From assembly GCA_004835665.1 (NCBI GenBank), contig RBKR01000014.1, forward strand, positions 186,001 to 250,000: DNA of 64,000 nucleotides. The letters run 5' to 3'. A program made the translations under genes and the position numbers. Shown here piece by piece: positions 21,545 to 33,501 of the stretch; within the stretch, counting starts at the first letter, position 1, and each line of letters begins with the position of its first letter. A model generated the notes under the pieces. The model was not told where the DNA came from. It was given only the letters and a program-made list of their open reading frames with translations, and ran no database searches. This DNA is from Phoma sp. XZ068. Its lineage: Eukaryota > Ascomycota > Dothideomycetes > Pleosporales > Didymellaceae.

Positions 21545-23124
21545 AGGGTCCAGCATGGAAGATGGACGATGTGTGGGGTACTTTTGTACATATAAGCGTG
21601 GAAGAATGATGAAAGTGAGAAGGTGCCCTTTGTGGCTGTACCGCATAGGAAAATGCACGGCAATCAAATCTATGTTTTCTTTGGTTTACTTGCATGTGTT
21701 GACAATTGTCGTTGATGGGATAGTGTGCATCTGGTTGAGCGAGTATATCGTCGTCACAGCGTTAAATGGCTTTTCGATGTACGAGCATTCATCTTTCGTG
21801 GAGTCAATAAGCACACTGCATTGATACTATGATCTTGAAGTTAATCTGCGTGATAGGTTGAACCCAGTCATGGCAAATAGTCCAATATCAGCAGGGAAGA
21901 ACATCATTCTAAGCGTAGCCCCGGGGCCGCGCTTGCCTATGACTTCGCCCGCGCTCTTCTCAATAACTCCTGGCATATTGAAAATGCGGAGACGGGCAAA
22001 GCAGCAGGCTGATCTCGTCTACTTGGACTTGACTTTCAATTCGGCCAGTGTACTGAAGCAAAGTTCGTCACGGCACATGCATCACATCACAATTCCACGT
22101 CGGAGGCCAAAGAGAAAGTATTGGCATTGATCTGAGCATGCTGCGCGCTAATTGTCCACAGCTCATGAATGATCTCCTTGTGTTTTTCGGAATTTTTACA
22201 TGTTCAATGGTTTGGTTTGGTTATCTTCTACTGAGCTTCGCCTGAAGCACCGAAGGTACCACTTCAAGAGTTGATGTTGGCTTGTTGAATACAACTAATT
22301 GCAAAGCTCAGGTTGATCGGGTCAACATTGCCGAAGTGTGATGGCAGACGTGATGATCAAGGTTGATAGTGAGCCAGAAGAGTAGCGCTCTGAGGGCGTG
22401 GTGTCCATGATGAGGGAGTGGAACCACAGGGCATGTGATGCTAACCAGCGTGAAGCCGGTTGAACGGGTGTTGAGAGTCGAAATAGCCAAGTCCTAGCTC
22501 CTAAGCGGTAAATGTTGTAGGGGCTAGGGATTGCCATGTCGAGGAGACAGCCAAGAGACTGACGTAAGTCCAGGTGAACTACAATTATCCAGTGGATGTC
22601 GAGTGTAAACGATAGTCGAACAGAGAACGATGGGACTGAAACGCTGGCCCACCTCTATCAGAAAAGTTCGCACTTTTGAGAACCTCCACAAGCCTCCGGT
22701 GCTGTAGGATGGTAAAGAGAGTCGAAGAAAGGGAAACAGGAGGCACGCAACACGCTCCAAAACGAAGTCATGAAGACCAAGCCTCCAACGGCGTAAGTCG
22801 GCAAGACCAGCCGACCGACAGACAAGCGCAAGATCCGGACAGACCATGAAGTAATGTACAGACGGTCCAAATCGAGAACTCCAAATGCGCCATGATCCGA
22901 TCCGCCATGCCCGAGAGAAGGAAATCAAGTATCCCATATCGAGTCGTCGGAAAGTGATCCGTTATCATAACAAAAAGAACAACTCCGAGGTATGTGCATT
23001 AAAATCTCAAATGCAACCTCCCGGCTCCTGTGCAAAGGGAAATCGTGACAAAATATTGGAAAATGAGATGTCGAGGTCAACGATAACTGCGCAGTCAGCC
23101 TACCGCTCGCACCGCCCAGTCTTT
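21545..23124. other. Intergenic stretch between convergent genes
   Basis: This 1.6-kb region lies between the 3' ends of NDUFA13 and DHH1. Several short overlapping frames occur on the minus strand at 22308-22968 but none shows a family motif. The part next to DHH1 probably carries its long 3' untranslated region. No repeat, tRNA or transposon feature is visible. Confidence 0.55.
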
Positions 23125-24779
23125 CTAAGCTGGCCCGGCAGGTGGTTGCCTGGGGTTGCGTTGCGGGTTTTGACCATTCTGACGCTGTTGATTCTGTTGG
23201 GTTTGCTGAGGAGGCAGGTTTTGTCCCTGCGAAAGGCCACGACGCTGTCCCTGGAACTGTCCACTACCGCCACGGCCGCCGCGATAGCCTTGCCGACCTT
23301 GAGCCCGCGCCATAGCGCCATCTCCTTCCTGAGGTGGCCCTTGCGGGCGTGGTTGCGAGTTGGAAATGGGACGGGGGATCGTATCGGGCGACTCGTAGAC
23401 GTAGAGATTCTTCTCAATGACCTGGGGAATGGGTTGGATCTCGGTACCGAGCTCTTGCTCTATCCTGTACAGGTTGAATCTGTCCTCCCAGTTGATCAAG
23501 TTGATAGCGAGACCCAAGTGTCCAAAGCGACCAGAGCGACCAATGCGGTGCAGATACGTCTCAGCGTTCTTTGGGAAATCGAAGTTGATGACAACATTGA
23601 CAGCCTGAATATCGATACCACGAGTCAACAAGTCCGAGCAGACAAGGTTTCGACACACGCCATTCCTAAAGTCGTGGAAGACACGGTTACGGTTGTGCTG
23701 AAGCATACGGGCATGCGAGTAGAAGCAAGAATATCCAAGCTCGGTAATCTTTTTGGCCAAGAGCTCGACGCGGTTGGTGGAGTTACAGAAGATGATCGAT
23801 TGGTTGATCTGCAGCTTGTTGAAGAGAGTATTCAAGCAGTGCACCTTCTGCTTCTCCTCAACAAATGCATAGTACTGAGTGATACCGCGAAGGGTCAGCT
23901 CATCCATCAGGTTGATCTCGTAAGGTGAGTTCATGTGCTTGTCCTTGAAGTCCTTGACCACAATAGGGAAGGTAGCACTGAACAGCATCACCTGCCGGTC
24001 TTTAGGGTGGAATCCAAGTAGCTGTTCGATGACGGGTGTGAACTCAGGGGACAAGAGCTTATCGGCTTCGTCCATGACAAAGGTTTGGCAAGCTGTGAGG
24101 TCGGCCACGCCCTTGCCCGCCAGATCCAAGATTCTGCCAGGTGTTCCAACAATAATGTGAACGGGTTCGCTAAGTCGGATAATATCATCCTTGAGCCCTG
24201 TTCCACCAGTAGAAACCATGACATTGATACCCAGGTGCTTGCCCAAGGTCTTGCAGACCTGAGAAGTTTGGAGAGCCAGTTCTCGGGTAGGTACAAGAAT
24301 GAGCGCCTGTGTCTTCGGGTTTTTGGGGTTTACGCGTTCGAGAGTGGGGATGACGAAAGCCGCAGTCTTTCCGGTGCCATTCTTCGCTCGCGCAAGGATG
24401 TCTCGCCCAGTCAAAGCAACAGGAATAGTCTCTTCCTGAATTGGCGACGGCTTCTCGAAGCCTGCTTCGAAGATTCCCATCATAAGCTCGCGCTTAATGA
24501 AGAAATCCTCAAACTCAAGGCCTTTCGTCGCAGTTACATCCTAGAATAGACACGTTAGCCTATGAGTGCACACGGACACAGAAGACTCCAATTGCTCGCT
24601 CGCGGTCCTGGCTCGCCAAGGGCGAGAGTGATACCACCGCAAGGACTAGTGCTTGTGCTTACCTCAGTCTGTGGTCGCGCATCCTTCGCAGGGGCAATCA
24701 GCCCTTCTTTCCAATTGGCCTCTGATGATGCGTCATTCAGCTTGGTTGCTGCTAGCTGGTCGGTGATTTGTGAGGTCAT
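23125..24779 (-). CDS. DHH1: DEAD-box RNA helicase Dhh1
   Basis: Two exons (24779-24663 and 24540-23125) encode 510 residues; the 122-nt intron follows codon 39. The helicase core shows the Q motif (FEKPSPIQEETIPVALTGRD), motif I (ARAKNGTGKT), PTRELA, TPGR, the DEAD box (MDEADKLLSPEF), SAT, and HRIGRSGRFGHLG. Fungal Dhh1/Ste13 (human DDX6) works in mRNA decapping and translational repression in cytoplasmic P-bodies. The C-terminal 85 residues are rich in Gln, Asn, Gly and Pro, as expected for P-body condensation. The start MTSQITDQLAATKLND fits family N-termini; an upstream in-frame ATG at 24794 would add five residues. Spacing of the motifs is canonical and nothing is missing. Confidence 0.97.
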
Positions 24780-25725
24780 TGTGTGATATTCCACCTTAAG
24801 TGGCGGGGTCGGTCAAACGGTGGGTGAGGTGAGCGGTGGTAAGCGCGATCGATGAGAGGCGCAATAGCAGCGACAGTGGTGGACAGGGATAGTAGTGAGG
24901 ATGATCGTCCTCGAAGGCTCGTGGGGTGGGTGGTCGAGAAAGGTGGGGCTCGATGGGCTGGGGTGGGAGTGCCTAGTTACTTGCGGCAGCTATTGTTGGT
25001 GTGCTTTGTTTTGTCGTCAACTGTCTCAGTAGACAGTAGTGTCGGCGGGGATGATGTCGCTGTTCGTGACCCGAGGCGGACTTAGACGTGCGAGCCGAGT
25101 GTAGGTCTTTCGCGCAAGAGGAGAGTGTCGCGGCGTGGTTTCGTAGACGCCTCAAGAGTCGAGGTGCGAATAATAGTGCAGGATGTGTGCGCGAGTTGTG
25201 GAGTGCTGTGAGACCGGCGAGGTAGAGTCGTTCTTTATGCAGACCGACCTGAGGAAGTGGGAGTGCGAGCGAGCTCCACCAAGGCCCGTGTCCTCATTGG
25301 CCAAGGGTGTTCCTGACATCGGCTCCTGCTCTCTATTACTCCCAACACCTGCAGGGTCAGAACGGTCAAACCTTGAAAGATTCCTCCAAGGTCCTTACAC
25401 TGGTCACTTGATTCAGCGGCCAATCCCTGCATTCCAGGTTCTGTGATTGTACAATCGAACATCACATCAGCCCGGCAGAACCATCCATCGGACTGCGCCT
25501 CGCGTCATCGCAAACATACCACTCTTATACTGGCTAGTGACTTCATCGAAGGCCAACGAAGAGACTCGATTACACCCATCCCTACCTCGATCATCACGTC
25601 CTATCAACTTCGAGGCATCTTCCGATGACATACAGAACCGTTGTCCGCAGAAACTTGTAGCCGCCTCAAGCACGTGCATGAAATCGATGACACGGCACAA
25701 AATTTGACTTCATTCAAGCTTCAAG
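24780..25725. other. Intergenic region between divergent DHH1 and rhomboid genes
   Basis: This 946-bp region carries the promoters of both genes. G-rich DNA lies near DHH1 (24820-25080). Short frames on both strands have no recognisable domain. I see no TATA box close to either start. Confidence 0.5.
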
Positions 25726-26568
25726 ATGTCGTCTCTATTCCGTCTCGCTGGTATAGCTCGACCATGCCCAGCTCTGAGAAAACCATTCTCATCTAGCTTC
25801 TTCAGTACGGCGACACCAAAGCGACCACTTCCTTCCAACTTTTTCAGACAGCCACCCTCAACCTTGGTCTCTAGGATACGACAGACCCGCACTTACTCCA
25901 GCGGCTTTGGTCCCGGTCGTCGGTACGCGGCGAACATGTTCATTCTGAAGGGCTTTGTAGGCATCAACCTCGCGGTATTCGGATACAGCATCTACGTGAC
26001 AGTACAGGCCAAACAAGGTTACATAACGAACTTCACGAAATATTACCAGAACATGACCATGAGCTTGAGAGATGTCAAAAATGGCTACTATTGGGAGGTC
26101 ATTACCAGTATGTTCGCACACGCCGATATCGTGCATGTGGGTTTCAATCTCTTCACATTCTGGTCACTGGGTGGGGCACTTGCTGCGTTGCCAGTCACGC
26201 CCGGCCAATTCACACTCATCGTACTTGGGTCCGGGCTGGCTGGCTCGCTTGTCTGGCTGGTTCAAGAACAGATGAGGCAGCAGGCTGGGGGTGCAAATGT
26301 TAACCGGCGTGCGTTGGGCTTTTCTGGTGCGTTGATTGGCGCCGTCACTGTGGTTGCTTGCTTCGTGCCTAGGAAGACGGTTGGTCTCTTTGGTGTTATC
26401 CCTGTACCTCTCTGGCTTTTGACTCTTGGCTATGGCGTTTACGACGGTTACTATCTGAACAGCGAGAACACCAGAACCGCGCACGCAGGCCACCTCGGTG
26501 GATTGATGTTCGGTCTGGCGTACTACTTCCTCAGATTGAGGGGACTGAAGTATCCAGGCAGCCTTTGA
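25726..26568 (+). CDS. Rhomboid-family intramembrane serine protease, probably mitochondrial
   Basis: A single exon encodes 280 residues. The N-terminal 65 residues are rich in Arg, Ser and Pro with no acidic residues, as in mitochondrial presequences. The rhomboid core then shows HVGFNLFTFWSLGG (the HxxxN loop and helix 2). The catalytic serine motif GFSGALIG follows near residue 200, and the catalytic histidine in HAGHLGGLMFG near 254. Both members of the Ser-His dyad are present. There are six or so hydrophobic segments. It resembles the shorter fungal rhomboids rather than full Pcp1/PARL, and I do not assign an orthologue. It is divergent from DHH1 across about 950 bp. Confidence 0.9.
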   Translation: MSSLFRLAGIARPCPALRKPFSSSFFSTATPKRPLPSNFFRQPPSTLVSRIRQTRTYSSGFGPGRRYAANMFILKGFVGINLAVFGYSIYVTVQAKQGYITNFTKYYQNMTMSLRDVKNGYYWEVITSMFAHADIVHVGFNLFTFWSLGGALAALPVTPGQFTLIVLGSGLAGSLVWLVQEQMRQQAGGANVNRRALGFSGALIGAVTVVACFVPRKTVGLFGVIPVPLWLLTLGYGVYDGYYLNSENTRTAHAGHLGGLMFGLAYYFLRLRGLKYPGSL

Positions 26569-27308
26569 AGCGTCTAGCTGGCTTGGATGCATACTGTACA
26601 ATCAAATGTAGAGTAGGTGGCAGTAATAGGAAGCTTGTGCCTGCATTGAGGAAACATACTAATTTTTGCGTTGATGTCTAACTTATACCATTGAGCAGTA
26701 TATACTTCTACTTATAACGATGTTATGTTCGCCTGCCACGAAGGAGGTACAGGTTCTCTTGTATTTGCACCACGCCAATGCTCAGCGCCTTCTAACATCA
26801 CTGCTCGGGCTTTTGGTCAAAAAGGGACGCTGAACTCGAACACAATCATGAGCAGGCCAATACCTTGCATAACTAGTTTTCTGACATTGCGCGGAAGCGT
26901 CGACTTCAAGAGACCATATGCAGCAGCAGCATTTGATTACATTGCCGGTACAGGTTTTGCTCTCAACCACCTCATTGAGTGGCCAGTGCCACTTCCCTGC
27001 AGATATTCGAAATTCGTTCAGACTATTCACAACTTTAACCTCAAAATGTGTTGTTCCTGGAAGATGGACAACCTTCGGTGATGCGGTCGTTTATGGTTGC
27101 GAGCGCACGGGCCAGGTAAGGCAAGAGCGAGCGAGCGCGCTAGCGCCCACACTGGTGCAATTTCATACGCGAGCTCCTTCCAGCATTACAATCACGCCCA
27201 CGACAACCCACTGACTTTTTAGGTTTTCCATATCTACAGTACGTGTCCCGAGACATTCGAACAGCGACAAAGGTCCAATTACTTACGCTCCCCCAGAATC
27301 AGCCCATC
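26569..27308. other. Intergenic stretch upstream of RPS26
   Basis: This 740-bp gap contains no convincing frame. GAGCGAGCGAGCGCGC around 27126-27141 is a short G/C repeat about 170 bp before the RPS26 start. A non-coding first exon or 5'UTR intron of RPS26 could lie here but cannot be proven from sequence alone. Confidence 0.45.
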
Positions 27309-27933
27309 ATGGTCAAGAAGCGAGCATCCAAGTACGCACCCACCGCACCCCCCGCGAAATATCGAAGCCGTCGCAGCCTGTCGAAGTGGCAAAGCTAACA
27401 ATCTCACAGCGGCCGTAACAAGAAGGGTCGCGGCAACGTCAAGTTCATCCGCTGCGTCAACTGCTCGCGATGCACCCCCAAGGACAAGGCCATCAAGAGG
27501 TTCACCATCCGCAACATGGTCGAGTCCGCCGCCATCCGTACGTCCCACCACGATATCCTATAAACATACAAAGTGCGCGCATCCGGAAGGATCGCACATA
27601 TACCACTGTTGAATTCGCTTTGCGAATCGAGTATCAGAAGAACCTTGGACTGACAACGGGCAGGTGACATCTCTGATGCCTCCGTCTTCCCCGAGTACAC
27701 TGTCCCCAAGATGTACCTGAAGCTCCAGTACTGCATTTCTTGCGCTATCCACGGCAAGATTGTCCGGTATGTCGCTACTCTTTTCCACCTCACAAGTGGA
27801 GAGGCTGACAAAATACAGTGTCCGCTCGCGCGAGGGCCGCAGGAACCGCGCTCCTCCCCCACGTGTCAGGTTCAACAAGGACGGCAAGAAGATCACCCCC
27901 AACCAGGCCCCCGCCAAGACCACCACCGCATAA
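27309..27933 (+). CDS. RPS26: 40S ribosomal protein S26
   Basis: Four exons (27309-27331, 27410-27537, 27664-27766, 27819-27933) encode 122 residues. The protein begins MVKKRASNNGRNKKGRGNVK, followed by RCVNCSRCTPKDKAIKRFTI and later YCISCAIHGKIVR, ending in a basic Pro-rich tail. The two CxxC pairs bind zinc. S26 (eS26) sits at the mRNA exit channel of the small ribosomal subunit. An intron directly after the first few codons is common in fungal ribosomal protein genes. Intron lengths are 78, 126 and 52 nt; several are longer than average for this window, also usual for ribosomal protein genes. Confidence 0.97.
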
Positions 27934-28259
27934 GTTTGTGACAATAGTGTCTGGGAGTGATTGATCATGGCGCTTGGGTCTACGGTTCTTTCGGAGCCTC
28001 ATACTTCGACACATGAATGAAATCATGGGAGGAGATGGGGCAGGCCACAAGTGACGATTTATGGTTGCAGGTTAGCTCAAAAGGAATGCGAACAGCATAG
28101 GGCTAGCTATGAGCTTGTAAACGAATATCCAAGTCGATTGCATCAACGACGTGCACATGCGTTGTGATGTTTAAAATGTGTCTTTTGCACTACCCAAGAT
28201 TCGCTCTAATATGCCAGACGTGATCATTCATTCACTCGTAACTACGATACATTCATGTC
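27934..28259. other. 3' flanks of RPS26 and the VanZ-like gene
   Basis: This 326-bp gap lies between two convergent genes and should hold both 3' untranslated regions. I see nothing else in it. Confidence 0.5.
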
Positions 28260-29099
28260 TCAGTCGCTGCGTTTCTTCCCGTCCTCTGCATCTTCAGGAA
28301 TCGCAGCAACCGTAGCTGCATTCACCCCATTCCCAATCACAGGATCCGGGTCTGTGGACTCCCAGTCCTCCGCATTCTCATCCCAGCGATCCAGCTCATC
28401 GTCAACCGTTGACCTCACCACGCCAGTCTCCTGTCCACCCATGCCCTCGCCCAGCTCAACATCCAGCTCATCTTCTCCCGCGACAGCATTGTAGCCACGC
28501 GCAGCCCTTTTGCGCTCAATCATGCGCTTATGGTACCAGTTGCAAAGCGCAATGGCGAGGAGCGAACCGGATACATTGGCGGCGATGTCGTAGGGGTCAA
28601 ATTCGCGGTGGATCTACCGTATGTTAGCTAGTGTTCATATCGCAACCATTTTTTCCCTCCAGATCCATTTGTACGTACTGGTAGTAGCCCTTGCACGATC
28701 TCACTTGCAACGCCCAATCCAATCGTGCACACAATGAAGGTGAACTGCAGTACTTTGCGCCGCGAGGTCTCGAGGATCCAGTAGAACGCTACGCTGAGCA
28801 GGAAGAATGCAACAAAGTGCAGGACTTTGTCGGACTGTTTGTACGAGGGGATCGAGTAGTCCGGTGGTGAGAAGCCGGCGGCGGCGGAGATGAGGATCAG
28901 GGCTATGAACGCGCCTGGGCAGTGTTAGCATGGTACGGTCTGTGGAAAGTGCTCCAGTGTGGAAAGTCCTGAGCCGGTAGCTCCGCAGCTTGCAGCATGC
29001 CTGTATGTGACTGCCTTGCATGTTTGCATGTGCTGGAGCTCGACCGATGACGTGGGTGGACGAATCAGACTTACCCGCAAAGGGCTTTCGTATGCGCAT
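28260..29099 (-). CDS. VanZ-like membrane protein
   Basis: Three exons (29099-29075, 28914-28679, 28613-28260) encode 204 residues. Exon 1 has just eight codons plus one base; the second intron carries a clear GCTAAC branch site. The first 110 residues contain about four hydrophobic segments and the VanZ-like signature: SDKVLHFVAFFLLSVAFYW, then ASEIVQGLLP, then EFDPYDIAANVSGSLLAI. The last 80 residues are acidic and cytoplasmic in style (ELDRWDENAEDWES). VanZ-like proteins were named from bacterial glycopeptide-resistance clusters, but relatives in fungi have no settled function. I infer a small integral membrane protein and nothing more. Confidence 0.85.
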
Positions 29100-30055
29100 A
29101 TTGAGGCTCTGCTGGGCGGTACTATGGCGCGATGATCATAGTAGGGACTGAAGAACGGTTCTACTTGCGAAGGTGGCTGGGATCTGCAACGTCTCTCGAG
29201 TTCGTAAGTCGGTGCTGCTGTTGGCAACGGTCTAACCAATTACAGCGGTGCGCCTCACGCTCACTGCAACCTCGACGTGTGCTGCACATAGAACGCCAGA
29301 ATAGTCGGTCTGATGCACAGCCTTTTATATACACATTTCTTGACGATGAATCGAAATCGTCGATGCGCATAAAAGCAACGTGCGATTACGACTTGTGACA
29401 CACAGGGTCTACAGCAGAGTGCGCTGAATGCAGTACAGATCGCCATATTCTGGTTCAGCGCCACCTTGAACCCTCCACGAGTGCAAACACTGCTAGAGAT
29501 GCAGAATATCACAACTATGTTGCGTGAGAGCTGATGACAAACGTGAATCTGGCCTCTGAGACGCCTGACACAGTAGCTGCACTAGGACGAGTCCTGTGCA
29601 ATTACCTATCCAACAAGTTGAGCGCGTGCAGAAGACAACTGCATACACGCCAAAAGCATCCTCATCAGCACTTTCACCGTTCGCCGATCACATTGCAGCT
29701 CGAAGTGGGGACGTTGTTTTTGATATTGGGGAACTGCTGGAGAGTGGCCGATCCCAGCGTGTTGCCGACGCGCTAGTAAGGAAAGAGCAGGCCGTGGGAA
29801 GGACGACCAACCTACTTTCGACCACAGTCCTTCGCTGGCCGTGTGCACTCGCTCATCAAGACGCGCGCCGACACGACATATTCCATCGCAGAGCCATCAC
29901 TGACTGCCTCCCACGCCGCCTGGCTGCTTCCATGCTAGGTTTTATCGCAGTGCGACACCCGCTCGAGGCAGGACGTCGCCATCCTAGCCGGCCTTCCCTG
30001 TGAGGCCGCTCCAGTGCTGTAGCGCCAAGGCTCCCCACACCGCGCGAGCGACGAC
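29100..30055. other. Intergenic region between divergent VanZ-like and SPT7 genes
   Basis: This 956-bp region holds both promoters. A 135-codon plus-strand frame (29596-30003) has no domain. No strong TATA or repeat is visible. Confidence 0.5.
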
Positions 30056-33000
30056 ATGTCCCTCGCGGCATCAGCACAGCGGCCATCCAGCAAAGAACGC
30101 CCCAACCATGCCCGCGCGCCCTACTCTGCGCCCAATGCGACCCGCCTGCGCACTCCCAATGCGACGCTGAGCGACGACGCCATGTCAAACGGCGGAACCG
30201 CACACAATCCGGGGGAGGGGGCGGCCGACTCGACCGCAGAGGAGGACCCCCGGATGGCGCGCTGGAGGGAGCACTACCTGCGCACTGAAGCGCGTCTCAA
30301 CGCCGTCCTGGGCGGCACCAACGCGGCTGACCTGCTTGATGCCCTCGATGCTGCCCCGAAGCCCGCGTCCGATGATGCTCCGACGGCGCATGACGCGCGC
30401 CCGGCCGTCACACCGAAGAAGGCCGCACGCGCCATTGACGAAGACGACTATGGCGACGACGATGACGACGAAGATGAAGACGACACACGCACCTCTCCGC
30501 TGCTTGCCAAAAGCGCTCTCAACCGTGTCGCTGCCACTCCCACCACGCCAAGCATTCGCACACCCCCCTTCCCACACACATCCAGCCACGACCGGACAGG
30601 CACACCGCCATCAGAGCAGGCCAAGTCTTCGGACGATGTACGCAAGCAATTGCAGCAAGACAAACAGGCTGCCGAGGACGCGGCCAAGCAGAGCTTCAAC
30701 ACCCTGTTCTACACCCTCGAGAGCGACCGTGATGCCATGCTGGAGCAGCAGAAGCTTGACGAACTTGACCGACAGGTAGAACAAGAGACATCTGGTGCGC
30801 CAGCGAGCGCCCCTACCAATGGCACTGCCGCCGCCGCGCCCCAGCAAGGCACCCTCAGCACAACGAACCTCGGCGCATCGAGTCTCACCCTCAAACACCT
30901 CATCTCCCGCATCGACGCCCAGCGTGACCGAGTCCATGCCACCGACGCCCAGCTGCGCAGCCTGATAAGCGAAGTCCGCAAGAACAGGAGCAAGTGGGCG
31001 AATGAGGACCGTGTTGGCCAGGAGGAGCTGTACGAGAGCGTCGAGAAGGTACTCATGGAGCTCAAAGCTGGCGAGCATGCACACCCTTTCCTGCAGCGCG
31101 TCAACAAAAGAGAAGCGCCGGACTACTACAACGTGATCAAGCAGCCCATGGATATTGGCACGATGATGAAGAAGCTCAAGCAGCTACAGTACAAGTCAAA
31201 GAAGGACTTTGTCGAGGATCTGATGTTGATTTGGTCTAACTGCCTGAAGTACAATGCGGACCCAAACCACTTTCTCAGGAAGAAAGCCCTACACATGAAG
31301 AAGGAAACCGAGAAGCTTGTACCTCTCATTCCGGACATCACTATTCGTGACCGTGCCGAGGTCGAAGCCGAAGAGCGGAGGATGCGCAATGGCGACATCG
31401 ATGCCGACGGTGCTGACGATAGTGAGGACGAGGAACCCATTATGGCGTCGCGAGGTCGTAAAGCGCCTAGCAAAGGCGGAAAAGGCTCGAACAATGCCAG
31501 GAAAGCACCTCCAGCAGGCTCGGAGGATACACCAGGGCCCGAGACGAAGCCGCTAATACCTTCCTTGAACAGCACCGTTTCAAATCTGAAGAACGAATTT
31601 CTTCGCGCTGATTCTGAGATGGAAGGAAGCATCAATGGATTTTCGACACCTCCACCGCCTGGCACTTTGACACCCTTTGGACCTAATGGCATTTCAAGGA
31701 GTGGCGCACCGGGCAGTCAAGCTGACTTATCAGAGGCAGACGGCACTGGCGCCTCTGTCAGTGGTTTCACCCTCGAGGAAGACGCTGATCTCGATGATTT
31801 GGAGTACAAGACCTGGAAGCAAGTCACCAAGAAAGACCGAGCCACTATTGCCGCCGAAAGACACCGCCTTTTTCGTGATGAGATTCTTCAGCCTGAGGAG
31901 CCTGCAATTTTACGCTCGAAAGCTGGCATGCGAAGATGGCTTCGTCATCGCAAGGAAGCCGAGGCAGACACTGCAAGAGGCCTTGTTTCTGCGCCTGACG
32001 GCAAGGATGGCGTCCAAGCAGTTGCAGGCGAGTCGTTGGCTGAAGGCATTCAGGATGAAGAGGAGCGTCAGATCCCAGATTACTATGATCCAGTTTGTGC
32101 GATTCCAGACCTCAACGAAACTCTCCAGTGGGTCGAGGATGCTGAAGGGCACGTTGTTCAGCAACGAGAGGAGTACATGCGAATCTTTCCCAAAGGCCAA
32201 TTCACAGCACCCGACAGCGCTCTGACCGAGAGAATGGACAAGAACCTGAATTCACTGCAGGAGACCAGGAAGATTTGCGCTAAGATCGGCATTGTCAAGC
32301 AGATGCAGCTCCAGTCTCAGCTCTACCAGAACCAGTTCCAGAAGTACGAGCCTCAGCCGTTCCATGAAGCAGATATCGAGCCAATGGTAGTCTCGGAAGA
32401 CGGCCCACCCATGGCACCTTACGTGTGCCGCGCAGCTTTGCAGCGTAGCGTAGGCAAGATCTTCTATCACGCTGGCTTTGAGGAATTCCAACCTTCGGCC
32501 CTGGATGCAGTCACCGACATTGCAGCACGATTCTTCCAAAACCTGGTACAGTCTTTCGGTATCTACCATGAAACCCCCAAGATGAAGTCTGATGTCCCGG
32601 TCACTCTGGAAAGTGGTCAGTTGACAAACTGGGTGCCGCGTTTCACTCAGGAAGAGGCTGTTCTGCACTCCTTGCACGTCAATGGCGTTGACCTAGAATC
32701 CTTGGAGACGTACGTCAAGGATGATGTTGAAAGACTCGGCACCAAGCTGGCCAGCATGCACGATCGTATGCGCTCTTACTATGCGGAGCTGCTTCGGCCG
32801 GCTCTGGACAACGTTGGTGCAGATGGTGCTGGTGCTTTCAACGATGGAAGCGAGCAGTTCGTTGGTGGTGATTTCGCTGAGGATATCGGTGAAGACTTCT
32901 TTGGCTTCAAGGAATTAGGACTCGACAGAGAGTTTGGCTTGACATTTAGTGTGCCACTGCACTTGCTGCAGAACAGGGTACACAACGCGTATGCCAGACA

Positions 33001-33501
33001 AGACAACAGGTATGTCCATCAACAGGAGCTCCATCACCTTTCGCTGACCATTATAGTAATGTTGCGGCTACGGGCAACATCATGGACGAACCCGCGAAGT
33101 TCGAACCCGTCACTACACAGGTTGCTGAGAGCCAGATTGGCCTCGTGCGGGATTGGCTCCTCAACAAGCTCCACAACAACAGCGAGCAGAGTCTTGTTGA
33201 AGACGATGACCTTCCACCCAAGCAGCGCTTCCCCAAGCCCCGTCTGCCTCCCACAGGCAAGATTTCAAGCCCTCGCAAACGCCCACTGCGGGAACAGCAA
33301 CAGCTCGCTCGTAAGAAGCGCAAGCTTGATGAAGAGAAGGAGGAGAACGGTGATGCAGGCTCTGCACCTGCTGGTATCCTCAAAGGCATTAGTAAACCAA
33401 TTGGAAAGCTAAAGCTGGATCCACGCCGAGATGATCACAGCGTTCAAGAACCGGAAAAAGACGACGGAAGCGGCATGCCCAGTCCACCTGAGTCTTTCTA
33501 G
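30056..33501 (+). CDS. SPT7: SAGA complex subunit Spt7 (bromodomain, histone fold)
   Basis: Two exons (30056-33009 and 33057-33501) encode 1,132 residues. A bromodomain lies at about 340-430 (DYYNVIKQPMDIGTMMKKLK, then WSNCLKYNADPNHFLRKKA). A histone-fold domain follows at about 785-870 (CRAALQRSVGKIFYHAGFEE). The segment FGLTFSVPLHLLQNRVH and a Pro/Lys-rich tail complete the protein. This order matches fungal Spt7, a core scaffold of the SAGA histone acetyltransferase complex that binds acetyl-lysine and pairs with an Ada1-type histone fold. The first 250 residues are acidic and low-complexity, with an Asp/Glu run near 135-147. The small intron falls after DNS near residue 985. Start choice is the first ATG of the long frame. 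Confidence 0.93.

Noticed and set aside
22885..23928. 347-codon plus-strand open frame
   Set aside because: It is antisense to the end of DHH1, whose helicase motifs are unmistakable on the other strand.
30460..30490. Asp/Glu-coding GAC/GAA run in SPT7 considered as a microsatellite element
   Set aside because: It lies in frame within an acidic stretch normal for chromatin proteins, so it is part of the coding sequence rather than a separate feature.
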